From Candidatus Brocadia pituitae (lineage in GTDB: Bacteria > Planctomycetota > Brocadiia > Brocadiales > Brocadiaceae), in NCBI GenBank assembly GCA_017347445.1, contig AP021856.1:2116613-2180612 (forward strand): a DNA stretch of 64,000 nt, written 5' to 3'. Below, in pieces: positions 36,451-46,100 of the stretch. Under the pieces are notes generated by a model. The model was not told the DNA's origin. It was given only the letters and a program-made list of their open reading frames with translations, and did no database searches. How positions within the stretch are numbered: the first letter of the stretch is position 1; each line of letters starts with the position of its first letter. The position numbers and the translations under genes are program-made.

Positions 36451-38343
36451 CTACTCAGAGCAATTTGCAGATGTATGCATAAATGCTGCCTTTCTTTCTT
36501 TCTTTGTCTTCTTAACGCGGTTTTTTTGCTTAACAACCGACAGATCAGACGGGATGAAATCTGGATCAAAGGTTATAGATGCACCGGATACATTTGATAT
36601 GTTACCCGAAGCGTCTTTGTAAAAGGCATAGATTGTCTTGTTTCCTTCTTCACTGCTTACAATATGCTGGACATCTGCGGTAAAACTGGTAGTGGAGACT
36701 ACAGATACCCAATCTGAATCGGACGTCTGCGGTGTATCAGAACGATCAGAAATGAAATAACCGGTTATCCCTCCATGATCTGTTGCGGAAAGATTCAGGG
36801 TGATTGTGGTAGAGTTGGTAAATGTAGCACCATTATTAATGAACAGAGAACCATCAGAATTATAAGTATCTGGTTCGGTAATAAAACTCCATACGTAATT
36901 TGATTTCATAGTGGTGCCAGCATAGTTTGCCGCCTGGATTTTTTGCGTTAATGTCGCTGTATATGTGGTATTGTACGCAAGTGGAATAGATGGTGTAAAG
37001 GTAACGATCTTCCCATTTGTGTTTACAACACCATTGATTTCGCCGTCTTTGCTTTTCAATTTGAAGGTCTCCGTGGTAACAGTAGACCCATTGACATACA
37101 TTGAAAAGGTAGCAGATACCGTTGTGTTTATTGACACGTTCTGCGTATTAGAAGATGGCTTCGTCGAAGTTACCTTTAAAACAGCTTGTGCAGAGCCACT
37201 ATTTGAGCTATCTGAGCCATCCGTGTTATTCGAATCATCGGTGCCGTCTGAACCACCCGAGTTGACAGAATCTACTTGGGCAATGTATTTAAGATCGTCC
37301 TCTGTTGCGTCGTAATAGCTGATGCCTATCGCATTTGAAATGTCTACTGCAACAGAAGCATATCGCCCGACATCTTCATTACTATCCAGGGTGCTCAATA
37401 CCCATGAGCCAGAAACATTCGTGGCATATTTGAGGTATCCATTATTATAATCGTAGTAGCAGATGTGGACTGTGCCTGATACACCAACCGCTATTGAGCT
37501 ATATCGACCTACATCTTCATTCTGATCGATGGTGTTGGCTACCCACTCACCGGAGGCATTCGTGACATATTTAAGATGTCCATTATCATAATCGTAATAG
37601 CTGATGTGAATCACGCCTGATGTATCAACCGCTATTGAACTATATCGCCCTACATCTTCACCTTGATCGAGGGTGTTGGTCACCCACGCGCCGGAAACAT
37701 TCGTAGCATATTTAAGATGTCCTTCACTATAATCATAATAGCTGATGTGCACAGCATGCTCACTATCAACCGCTATTGAGGTATGCATTCCGACATCCCC
37801 GCTGCTATCCAGGACCGTTTTTACCCATGTACCAGAAGCATTCGTGACATACTTAAGATTATCATTAGTAGCATCATAATAGCTAATATGTACCGCGTCT
37901 GAGGTATCAACCGCTATTGAGGTGTATAATCCTACATTTCCATTACTATCAAGTGTGCTCGTTACCCAGAAACCAGAAACATTCGTGGCATACTTGAGAT
38001 CATCGTTGGTAGCATCATAATAGCTAATATGTATCGCATCTGAGGTATCAACCGCTATTGAGGTGTATAATCCTACATTTCCATTACTATCAAGTGTGCT
38101 CGTTACCCAGAAACCAGAAACATTCGTGGCATACTTGAGATCTTTATTCGTTGTATCATAATAACTGATGTGCACCGCACCTGACGTGTCAAATGCTACA
38201 GAAGTATACCGTCCCACGTACCCGGTACTATCAATGATGTTTGTAGTCCAATCCGCAAAGACCGTAGCGACGAAAAAACCGAATTTCAAAAAAACAAGAG
38301 AAAAAATTATGAAAAGTATTTTACGGGTCGGATATCTCTGCAT
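36451..38343 (-). CDS. Secreted seven-repeat beta-propeller-like protein with Ig domain
   Basis: 630 residues. Signal peptide (about 8-30). Seven repeats of about 46 residues (about 35-370) each hold a HISYYD..LKY(A/V)TN core and GxY(T/S)S(I/V)AV; seven such units suit a seven-bladed propeller. A Thr/Ser/Asn linker follows, then a Big_5-like Ig domain (STKPSSNTQNVSINTTVSATF, about 393-490) and a second beta-sandwich (about 500-600). The C-terminus is basic and has no PEP-CTERM motif. Two repeats are almost identical in DNA (about 37880-38000 and 38020-38140). A c-di-GMP-I riboswitch lies immediately upstream. Probably an adhesion or matrix protein. Confidence 0.85.
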   Translation of the reverse strand: MQRYPTRKILFIIFSLVFLKFGFFVATVFADWTTNIIDSTGYVGRYTSVAFDTSGAVHISYYDTTNKDLKYATNVSGFWVTSTLDSNGNVGLYTSIAVDTSDAIHISYYDATNDDLKYATNVSGFWVTSTLDSNGNVGLYTSIAVDTSDAVHISYYDATNDNLKYVTNASGTWVKTVLDSSGDVGMHTSIAVDSEHAVHISYYDYSEGHLKYATNVSGAWVTNTLDQGEDVGRYSSIAVDTSGVIHISYYDYDNGHLKYVTNASGEWVANTIDQNEDVGRYSSIAVGVSGTVHICYYDYNNGYLKYATNVSGSWVLSTLDSNEDVGRYASVAVDISNAIGISYYDATEDDLKYIAQVDSVNSGGSDGTDDSNNTDGSDSSNSGSAQAVLKVTSTKPSSNTQNVSINTTVSATFSMYVNGSTVTTETFKLKSKDGEINGVVNTNGKIVTFTPSIPLAYNTTYTATLTQKIQAANYAGTTMKSNYVWSFITEPDTYNSDGSLFINNGATFTNSTTITLNLSATDHGGITGYFISDRSDTPQTSDSDWVSVVSTTSFTADVQHIVSSEEGNKTIYAFYKDASGNISNVSGASITFDPDFIPSDLSVVKQKNRVKKTKKERKAAFMHTSANCSE

Positions 38344-38355
38344 AAATAATCTCCT

Positions 38356-38494
38356 TTAAAAAAGAAAACCTTACTATCGAAAATTTAAGTTGAAGCATTT
38401 TCGGCAGTAAGGCTTTCTTTTTGTCACTTTACGGCATGTCAAAAAGACCCTGTTACTTTGTGTCCCCTGATCACTCAGGGTTTACCCTTTTCGT
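38356..38494 (-). promoter_or_regulatory. Cyclic di-GMP-I (GEMM-I) riboswitch 1 with terminator
   Basis: Read on the minus strand: GGTAAACC, a P2 stem closed by GTGA, GGGGACACAAAG, a variable stem, then GCCTTACTGCCGAAAAT. The last block also pairs with ATTTTCGATAGTAAGG followed by a T-run, forming an intrinsic terminator. Ligand binding should hold the block in the aptamer and permit transcription. Compared with copies 2 and 3, two core bases differ (T for C in GGCAAACC, A for G in GACGCAAAG), so ligand affinity may be changed. Controls the propeller protein. Confidence 0.85.
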
Positions 38495-38603
38495 AATGTT
38501 TGAATTATCTTATTGTGTTTTTTTTATAAACCTGACATTACTCTCCCTTGCATATTTAGCCTAAAAACGATTTGATAAGGATACTTATAACCTTAACTTC
38601 AGT

Positions 38604-38644
38604 ATCTCTACCCTTCCAGCTTCTATAATAGGAAGGGTAGAGAT
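38604..38644. terminator. Hairpin after the PEP-CTERM gene
   Basis: 14-bp perfect arms ATCTCTACCCTTCC and GGAAGGGTAGAGAT with a 13-base loop, about 33 bases after the PEP-CTERM stop. Likely ends the upstream operon before riboswitch 1. No T-run. Confidence 0.6.
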
Positions 38645-38676
38645 GTTTTACGAAAACTTAATACCTAAAAAGTATC

Positions 38677-38934
38677 TTATGAAATACCATCCGTGGAATT
38701 ATGGTGCTGATGAGTTTCTTCCTTTGACTTCCACTTTTTTCTTAAATATCGCAAACCCACCAATGTACCGCCTCCGGCTACAAAAAGCATGCTACTAATA
38801 GGTTCCGGCGCAGCCTTAGGAGGCCCCCCCCGCCTCCCACCTCCTGATTTAGCATCAGCGGAGTCGATAGCAATTATTGTTGACAGCACGAGGGCAAATA
38901 AGCAGCCTACAAACGTAATCAATCTCTTTTTCAT
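38677..38934 (-). CDS. PEP-CTERM protein, 85 aa
   Basis: MKKRLITFVG... signal peptide, then a short Gly/Arg/Pro-rich mature part (GGGRRGGPPK). Near residue 43 is the PEP motif of APEPISS, followed by a hydrophobic helix and LRYLRKKWK, the complete tripartite PEP-CTERM signal. An extra 15-residue His/Asn-rich tail follows, which is unusual. The mature domain is only about 20 residues, so it may be a linker or a small matrix component. AAGGAG lies eight bases before ATG 38934; a GTG at 38943 is in frame. Second gene after riboswitch 2. Confidence 0.85.
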   Translation of the reverse strand: MKKRLITFVGCLFALVLSTIIAIDSADAKSGGGRRGGPPKAAPEPISSMLFVAGGGTLVGLRYLRKKWKSKEETHQHHNSTDGIS

Positions 38935-38968
38935 ATAGTACACTCCTTCTTTAAATTATTACCAAAGA

Positions 38969-39574
38969 TTAATCACCAATAACTTCAAACTGACACGAAT
39001 CTTTACCTTTTTTACCTTGTGGATAGGGCTTGACCACTGCAAGATAGTTGTAAAGTCCCTCCTCTAAGGAGTCCTCCGGGTTCCACCATGCAAAATACCA
39101 GTAATCCGGATTTAAAAGTCCATCTGTTTCTTCAGGGTCTTCTATTACTTGAGAATATTCATCTCCTCCATCCGTCCCTTCTATTTCCCAGTTTACTTTA
39201 ACCTTGGTCTTGCTAGTTACGCGAAATGTTACAAACAGATATGCATCGTGCGGATAAACCCATGCCCAGCAAGTGTCATTTTCATATTCGTCCGTATAGC
39301 TCGTATATGCAGCGTAAACTATAGCTACCGGATTGATTTCGGCAATTATTTTTTTCTTTGATTTGAATAAACTTGCTGTTGTCTTACTCCCTAAATTTTC
39401 AGCACTTACACGACCAAGCCCGAATTTTCCGCTATTTTCCAGGGTTTCAACTGACAAGCCCTTTGGAAGACGATGATAGTCATTAGCAAAAGAAATGGGC
39501 ACCAGTGCAAAAACCATGGCAACAATAATCGATATGACAGTTAAACAATTGTACAGCTTAAAAAATTTCATCAT
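38969..39574 (-). CDS. Exported protein of unknown function, 201 aa
   Basis: Signal peptide with MMKFFKLYN and a hydrophobic helix ending in FA-N near residue 31. The mature domain is rich in Trp, Tyr and Asp (DTCWAWVYPHDAY, DYWYFAWWNPEDS), suggesting a beta-sandwich that binds a ligand, possibly carbohydrate. No family is recognised. Two adjacent ATG codons behind AAAGGGGG. First gene after riboswitch 2 and the sigma-54 promoter; the PEP-CTERM gene follows after 34 bases. Confidence 0.78.
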   Translation of the reverse strand: MMKFFKLYNCLTVISIIVAMVFALVPISFANDYHRLPKGLSVETLENSGKFGLGRVSAENLGSKTTASLFKSKKKIIAEINPVAIVYAAYTSYTDEYENDTCWAWVYPHDAYLFVTFRVTSKTKVKVNWEIEGTDGGDEYSQVIEDPEETDGLLNPDYWYFAWWNPEDSLEEGLYNYLAVVKPYPQGKKGKDSCQFEVIGD

Positions 39575-39595
39575 TTCCCCCTTTCTGAAATAGAT

Positions 39596-39743
39596 AAAAA
39601 AAGCCTTGCTGCAAAGAGATACAATATCTTCGGCAGTAAGGCTGTCTCTTTACCAACTACTTAAACCACACATGCATGGTTTAAGCCGTTTTAAGACCCT
39701 ATTACTTTGCGTCCCCTGATCACTCAGGGTTTGCCCTTCTCGA
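39596..39743 (-). promoter_or_regulatory. Cyclic di-GMP-I (GEMM-I) riboswitch 2 with terminator
   Basis: Minus strand: GGGCAAACC, CCTGA-GTGA-TCAGG stem-loop (GNRA), GGGACGCAAAG, a long hairpin with GGCTTAAACCA, and AGCCTTACTGCCGAAG, whose 3' part pairs with the later TTGCAGCAAGGCTT to give a terminator with a long T-run. All consensus elements are present. Predicted on-switch for the 201-aa protein and the PEP-CTERM protein. Confidence 0.92.
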
Positions 39744-39772
39744 ATATTTCATTTTTTTTCTGATAATCTTTC

Positions 39773-39788
39773 AGCAAGGATGATGCCA
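39773..39788 (-). promoter_or_regulatory. Sigma-54 promoter upstream of riboswitch 2
   Basis: Minus-strand TGGCATCATCCTTGCT matches the consensus TGGCAC-N5-TTGCW with one change. GG and GC have the exact spacing. A start site about 12 bases downstream would fall just in front of the aptamer. Confidence 0.75.
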
Positions 39789-39851
39789 AATGGGAAATCG
39801 CCTTGTAATCATTGATTTTTCAGGGTTTTCATTTTCATGAAGACAAAGGGA

Positions 39852-39939
39852 TGTGACATTTTGACCACATAAGTTGAGGGCAATATTTTTTTAAGTGATT
39901 CTGTTATAAACAGATAAGAATTGCGATAAAAATGTCACA
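39852..39939. promoter_or_regulatory. Two inverted 18-bp candidate activator sites
   Basis: TGTGACATTTTGACCACA at 39852-39869 and, on the other strand, TGTGACATTTTTATCGCA at 39922-39939: 15 of 18 bases equal and opposite in direction. They lie about 65-165 bases upstream of the sigma-54 promoter, the normal place for sites bound by an NtrC-type activator. Confidence 0.5.
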
Positions 39940-40077
39940 TCATATGCGGTGGTTCTAACCTAATAATTCTCTTTTTCATACAAACAACACATTGAGAAAG
40001 CTTTCCTACATTCAGTACACATATACAACATACTCTACTGCATGCTTACAATTCTCTTTATAATTTTGAATTTTCAA

Positions 40078-40105
40078 TTGCAAATCTCATTTGATTTTGT
40101 ATAAT
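40078..40105 (+). promoter_or_regulatory. Putative sigma-70 promoter of the outer-membrane barrel gene
   Basis: TTGCAA at 40078-40083, 16-base spacer and a perfect TATAAT at 40100-40105, 41 bases before the first in-frame start. Confidence 0.5.
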
Positions 40106-40146
40106 CCACCAACGTAATGCTAGGAAATAGATGAATTTATCCGATT

Positions 40147-41484
40147 TTGCAATATACAATATCTTCGCATGTTATGACTCTACAGTTTTTGTATCAAATA
40201 AAAAAAATGGGGAGATTGGTAAGATATTTAAAAGTATTTTCAAACTTATGTATCGGGATATTTATCTTTACCCTTGCTCTTTCAAATGCTTATTCTTTTG
40301 GGGATGAAAGAGTAGATCTCGCCGTAACAAACTTTCTCGATTCGCTGACTTATAATTACAAGGGATTCGACATAAAGCTTACGGAAGTCTCCCTGAGAGA
40401 AACCTATGACGACAACATATCCTTTTCGAAAGAAGATAAACTGGAAGATTTCATAACATATGCGGGATTTGGGCTTGGTATGAATTATGAAGGAAAAATC
40501 AGGACATTTAAGCTAACTGGCGAGATAACGGATCAGATCTTTGCTAAACAACCTAGCCAAAATAATATCACACAATACTTAAATTTAAATTTCACGAATG
40601 AGTTTTCCAAGCGCGATCGCATAAGTTTAAGCAACTCCTTTTCGCACTTCGAAGCGCCTTCATCTAGTGACACAGGCTATTTCTCTGCACAATTTGGCAG
40701 AACAGCAGGCAGATTTGAATATTTCCATAACATGTTTGATTTAACTTATTCAAATGATATTTCCAAACAAATCACTTGTTTTGTAAACTATGCCAATGAA
40801 ATAAACGCTTTTCCAGGGGCAAGCACAGACGATTCTTTTCCAGGGGCAGGCAGAGAAGATTCGTTGTTAAATAAACTAGGTGTAGGTATGAGTTATGCAT
40901 TTAGTCCCACGGATACTATCTTTTCTTTTTCTTATGATTTCACCAACATAGCATTTGAAAATGATATAGATGCAACAATACACACCATTGGCCCTGGAGT
41001 ACGCCAGTTTATAACTAGAAAACTCATTCTTGACGGAGGTGCAGGGGTAGATGTTATCAATTCTTATGACGGTGAAAACATAACCAAACTTTACGTCCGA
41101 TCAATGTTAACTTACATAATAGAAGAAAAGACACAAGCAATGTTGTCATTTAGAAAGAAGTATAGCACAAATCCTTACTATATAAACATCTTTAATAGTT
41201 GGTTTGTTTCAGCCTCTTTGACACGAAAAATTCTTAAAAGGCTGGATGGTTCTTTAACTGCTTTTTATGGTGATGGTAAAAATGTTCCCACTAACTTTGA
41301 AGGCGAAAACGTTTCCTCTAACCTGGAACAAGAGTTCTTTGGTATGAGCGCTTCTTTCTCCTACCAAATAAGTAAGCATTTAAAGGGTGGATTTGCTTAT
41401 ACATATTCGCAATTAGATTCCAATGTTGAAAACTCCGGATATTCAAAGAATACGGTGGTTCTTGGATTATCAGCTAAGTTTTGA
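40147..41484 (+). CDS. Outer-membrane beta-barrel protein of an exopolysaccharide locus
   Basis: Up to 445 residues. After a signal peptide (hydrophobic part about 30-50) and LREYDDNI-like LRETYDDNISFS, amphipathic strands alternate to the very end, which is LGLSAKF with a terminal Phe, the usual outer-membrane barrel signature. This type (barrel porin 2-like) often accompanies polysaccharide export genes. The start is uncertain: ATG 40207 begins a tidier signal peptide, but none has a ribosome site. The glycosylphosphotransferase gene follows on the same strand. Confidence 0.78.
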   Translation: MQYTISSHVMTLQFLYQIKKMGRLVRYLKVFSNLCIGIFIFTLALSNAYSFGDERVDLAVTNFLDSLTYNYKGFDIKLTEVSLRETYDDNISFSKEDKLEDFITYAGFGLGMNYEGKIRTFKLTGEITDQIFAKQPSQNNITQYLNLNFTNEFSKRDRISLSNSFSHFEAPSSSDTGYFSAQFGRTAGRFEYFHNMFDLTYSNDISKQITCFVNYANEINAFPGASTDDSFPGAGREDSLLNKLGVGMSYAFSPTDTIFSFSYDFTNIAFENDIDATIHTIGPGVRQFITRKLILDGGAGVDVINSYDGENITKLYVRSMLTYIIEEKTQAMLSFRKKYSTNPYYINIFNSWFVSASLTRKILKRLDGSLTAFYGDGKNVPTNFEGENVSSNLEQEFFGMSASFSYQISKHLKGGFAYTYSQLDSNVENSGYSKNTVVLGLSAKF

Positions 41485-41726
41485 GACACACAAGAACCCG
41501 TTTCATAGAAAAGCTCCGTCGGCTGTAAATTTTTAACATCGTAATGGGCTTTCTTTTGCCTGAAAGTAACACTTCAATGTCATTCTGATCCCCTCACGTT
41601 TTTTTGCTATTCTGAGCGAAGTAAAGAATACTTTTACTGCTTAGTGCGGTATTTTTTAATTATTTCTTGTAAGCCAGAAGCTCATGGCTGTTTCATAAAT
41701 ACTTACGCAAATTACAGATTTCAAAT

Positions 41727-43133
41727 ATGCTAAAAGAGCATCATGTCCTATTTAAAAGATTGATGATATTTTTCGATCTTTGTATAGTAGTTGGATCTTT
41801 TTTCTTAGGTTATTCAATAAATCATAAACTTTATGATATTTATGAGTTAAACAGTTATATTTTACTTTTGTTTAAATTGGTTATTATATGGGGAGTACTT
41901 CTTTATTATTTTGGAATGTATGATGCTATTAGAATTAAACAAATACCAGAAGTTTTGTCTAACCTATTCAAAACTGCTCTGACTGGGTCTATTCTTTTTG
42001 CAAGCATCATTTTTATAACTAAGATGCAAACTGTTTCCAGATCACTTGTAGGTTATACTTTCCTTTTTGCAACACTTTTTATCAGCATTGAAAAGGTAAT
42101 GCTGATATACTATTTTCGATTTCAACGTAAGAAAGGTTTTAATTATAGAAATATTTTAATCGTTGGTACGGGTAAACGAGCTCAGCGTTTCATAGATATT
42201 ATCAATAAACACAACGAGTGGGGTTTTAAGATTGTAGGGCTTGTGGATGATGATACGACCAAAATAAACAATATAATTTCTGGGCATAAAGTAATAGGAT
42301 CTTTTAATGATGTATCTCAGATCATCCATAGTAATGTAGTCGACGAAATAATATTTATTGTTCCACGTTCCTGGTTGGGGAAAATAGAAGAGATAATGTA
42401 TTTATGTGAGCTGGAAGGTTTAAAGGTAAGTCTAGCCGTTGATTTATATGAACTTAAGTTATCGAAGGCAAAATATAGCCACATGGAGGAATTCCCTTTA
42501 CTTACCTTTGAAAGCACGCCCGACAAATTATTGCATCTTTTCGTAAAACGTCTCTTTGATATGGTTGTTTCCTTAATCGCGCTTATCCTGCTTTCACCAT
42601 TTATTGGAATTATTGCAATAGTTATAAAACTATCATCAAAAGGTCATCTATTTTTCAGGCAACAAAGATGCGGCTTATACGGCAGAAGATTCACCCTTTA
42701 TAAATTCAGAACAATGATTCAGGATGCTGAATCAAAACAGAATGACCTCCTCGGATATAATGAGATGGACGGCCCTGTTTTTAAAATGAAAGATGATCCC
42801 AGGATAACAAAGGCAGGAAGGTTTTTAAGAAAATTCAGTATTGATGAACTACCACAATTTTGGAATGTATTAACAGGCGATATGAGTTTGGTAGGCCCAA
42901 GACCTCCATTACCGTCTGAGGTGGAGAAATATAAACCATGGCAAAGAAGAAGGCTAAGTATGCGGCCCGGAATAACTTGTCTTTGGCAAGCTTATGGGAG
43001 AAATAATATTAAAGATTTCAATGAATGGATGAAACTGGATTTAGAATATATTGATAACTGGTCACTCTTTCTCGATTATAAAATTCTTTTAAAAACTATA
43101 CCGGTTGTATTATTTGGAATAGGTGCAAAATAA
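41727..43133 (+). CDS. Polyprenyl-phosphate glycosyl-1-phosphate transferase
   Basis: 468 residues, WcaJ/WbaP-like polyprenyl glycosylphosphotransferase. Four TM helices at the N-terminus (about 8-130), a nucleotide-binding CoA-like domain (ILIVGTGKRAQRF, about 145-260), a fifth helix, then the catalytic C-terminus: QQRCGLYGRRFTLYKFRTM, DELPQFWNVLTGDMSLVGPRPPLPSEVEKY and RPGITCLWQ. Transfers the first sugar phosphate to undecaprenyl phosphate and so starts polysaccharide repeat-unit synthesis. Complete. Likely works with the export cluster further right. Confidence 0.93.
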   Translation: MLKEHHVLFKRLMIFFDLCIVVGSFFLGYSINHKLYDIYELNSYILLLFKLVIIWGVLLYYFGMYDAIRIKQIPEVLSNLFKTALTGSILFASIIFITKMQTVSRSLVGYTFLFATLFISIEKVMLIYYFRFQRKKGFNYRNILIVGTGKRAQRFIDIINKHNEWGFKIVGLVDDDTTKINNIISGHKVIGSFNDVSQIIHSNVVDEIIFIVPRSWLGKIEEIMYLCELEGLKVSLAVDLYELKLSKAKYSHMEEFPLLTFESTPDKLLHLFVKRLFDMVVSLIALILLSPFIGIIAIVIKLSSKGHLFFRQQRCGLYGRRFTLYKFRTMIQDAESKQNDLLGYNEMDGPVFKMKDDPRITKAGRFLRKFSIDELPQFWNVLTGDMSLVGPRPPLPSEVEKYKPWQRRRLSMRPGITCLWQAYGRNNIKDFNEWMKLDLEYIDNWSLFLDYKILLKTIPVVLFGIGAK

Positions 43134-43189
43134 GTTCTGTGCAAAACCTAACCAAAACGAGTCGGAAAAGAATCATGCTTGCATTGTAA

Positions 43190-46100
43190 TCATTCGCTAA
43201 ATAGGGATAATACCTCCTGCGCGCTCAATGCCCGATTGTAGACGCGTGCTTCGTCGATTGTACCCTTGAGCCAGGATGAGCCTGTCGTGTAAGCTGCTAA
43301 CGTAGGGGTAACATCATTAAGTATAGTTGCTGAAAGATTGTTGTAATAAGTTGTCCCGTTTGATAAAACTCCGTCAACATAAAAGTTTAAACCGCTGGCC
43401 AGAGAACTGCCGTTATATGTGAAAGCGACATGATGCCAAGAATTATCAGTTACGCTTAATGCGCTGTCTTTGCGAATTATCGAAGAAGTGCCCCAATTAT
43501 TGGTCAAATGCACCCTAAGACTTCCATCATTGCCATCAATAAAAAATGCCCATCCCCTGTACGTGGGAGCAACATCAAGTTTGCTTATTATCATGTAGTC
43601 ATTTCCCGAAACTGGAGTTAGCTTAACCCAGGCAGAAACCGAAAAACTATTCGACCGTTCAAAGTCAAAGTTAGACTCATTACTAATATTTACATAATCA
43701 TTTATTCCATCGAAAGAGATGGCGTTGTTGATTTTACCCGTTGTCCACACGGGTCCATTGATTATGGCCCCATTATTGCTGTTGCCAGATGAATCTGCAG
43801 CAGTTGTTCCAGAATTTTCATCAAATCTATAGTAAACCAGCATATTATTATCTGCCGTAGTAAAGTTCCAGGTATAATTGGCCGTCATGGGATTGCCGGC
43901 CACATCTGTTACCCCTGTCGTAATTGTTGCCGTATACACCGTGGAATACGCCAGTGGACTTGATGGAGTAAACGTAGCCGTCGTCCCACTATATGATACC
44001 GTCCCGGCCACACCGTTTATCGTAAAGGTGCTGTTGGTAATCGTGGCAGCGTTCATTGTCTCGCTGAAGGTGGCCGTAATGGCGCTGGTAATCGGCACAT
44101 TCGTCGCATTGTTCTGAGGACTCGTTGCATTCACCGTCGGCGGTGTTGTGTCAGATGCAGCCACCGTAGTAAAGTTCCAGGTATAATTGGCCGTCATGGG
44201 ATTGCCGGCCACATCCGTTACCCCTGTCGTAATTGTTGCCGTATACACCGTAGAATACGCCAGTGGACTTGACGGAGTAAACGTAGCCGTCGTCCCACTA
44301 TATGATACCGTCCCGGCCACACCGTTTATCGTAAAGGTGCTGTTGGTAATCGTGGCAGCGTTCATTACCTCGCTGAAGGTGGCCGTAATGGCGCTGGTAA
44401 TCGGCACATTCGTCGCATTGTTCTGGGGACTCGTTGCGTTCACCGTCGGCGGTGTTGTGTCAGACCCTGTACCACCATTAAACAATGACAACACCTCCTG
44501 ATCGTTCAGCGCCCTATTGTAAACCTGGACATCGTCGACTTTGCCATTCATATGGCCATAATTCCAGGTTAGTGTCCCTATAGCCATATAGGATGCAGCG
44601 GTATATGGCACGACCGTATTCCCCGCCGGGTGACTCTGGGTATTCACGAGCTGTCCATCCACATATAGTTTCTGCTGGCCTGTTGTTTTATTATATGTGC
44701 CTACAACATGATACCACTTGCCAGTCGAAGTAATTAAATTCTTAATCGCATTCCTTTGAGTCTTCACACCTCCTGATGTTTTACTGGTTACGATAAACTT
44801 TATGGTATTACTGGCATACTGATCAAAATACAATCCATACCCTTCTCCCCCCCCATTCCAAGACCAGCCTCCAAAAATGGTATCCGGGTTCACGGTATCT
44901 ACTGAGTTTCTATAGAACCATGCAGAGGCAGAAATCTCGTCGTAGTTTAACCTGGGAATCGATACATAATGGTTGGTACCGTTAAAACTCAAGGCCCCAC
45001 CGATTTTCCCGCTAGTCCATGTGGCACCACTGATGGTGCCATTCCTACCATTCCCTGATGAATCCGTCGCAGTCGATCCGGTTCCTTCGTCAAATGCATA
45101 ATAAACCTGTTGACCACCGATACCACCAGACGCTGCCGTAGTAAAGTTCCAGGTATAATTGGCCGTCATGGGATTGCCGGCCACATCTGTTACCCCTGTC
45201 GTAATTGTTGCCGTATACACCGTAGAATACGCCAGTGGACTTGACGGAGTAAACGTAGCCGTCGTCCCACTATATGATACCGTCCCGGCCACACCGTTTA
45301 TCGTAAAGGTGCTATTGGTAATCGTGGCAGCGTTCATTGCCTCACTGAAGGTGGCCGTAATGGCGCTGGTAATCGGCACATTCGTCGCATTGTTCTGAGG
45401 ACTCGTTGCATTCACCGTCGGCGGTGTTGTGTCAGATGCAGCCACCGTAGTAAAGTTCCAGGTATAATTGGCCGTCATGGGATTGCCGGCCACATCCGTT
45501 ACCCCTGTCGTAATTGTTGCCGTATACACCGTGGAATACGCCAGTGGACTTGACGGAGTAAACGTAGCCGTCGTCCCACTATACGATACCGTCCCGGCCA
45601 CACCGTTTATCGTAAAGGTGCTATTGGTAATCGTGGCAGCGTTCATTGCCTCGCTGAAGGTGGCAAAAATGGTGTTAGTAATCGGCACATTCGTCGCGCT
45701 GTTCTGGGGACTCGTTGCATTCACCGTCGGCGGTGTCGTATCTGGTGCAGCTTCCGTAGTAAAGTTCCAGGTATAATTGGCCGTCATGGGATTGCCGGCC
45801 ACATCTGTTACCCCTGTCGTAATTGTTGCCGTATACACCGTGGAATACGCCAGAGGACTTGACGGAGTAAACGTAGCCGTAGTCCCACTATATGATACCG
45901 TCCCGGCCACACCGTTTATCGTAAAGGTGCTGTTGGTAATCGTGGCAGCGTTCATTGCCTCGCTGAAGGTGGCCGTAATGGTGCTGGCAACCAGCACATT
46001 CTGAGCAAAACTCTGTGGACTTGTTGCGCTCACCGTAGGCGGCACGGTGTCCGATTCTTGAGTCGCTCTCAGCATCAGCGCATTAGCATAGAATTGATTG

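Noticed and set aside
41605..41635. ATTCTGAGCGAAGTAAAG-type sequence as a functional site
   Set aside because: It resembles a widespread short intergenic repeat; one copy without symmetry or position gives no support for function.
43878..46004. Five antisense open frames of about 75-104 codons with identical protein sequence
   Set aside because: They are shadows of the repeated Ig units on the opposite strand; they repeat exactly with the 309-bp period, start with TTG and have no ribosome sites.
43857..46040. Regular repeats as possible CRISPR array
   Set aside because: The units are 309 bp, coding throughout, without short repeat and variable spacer pattern.
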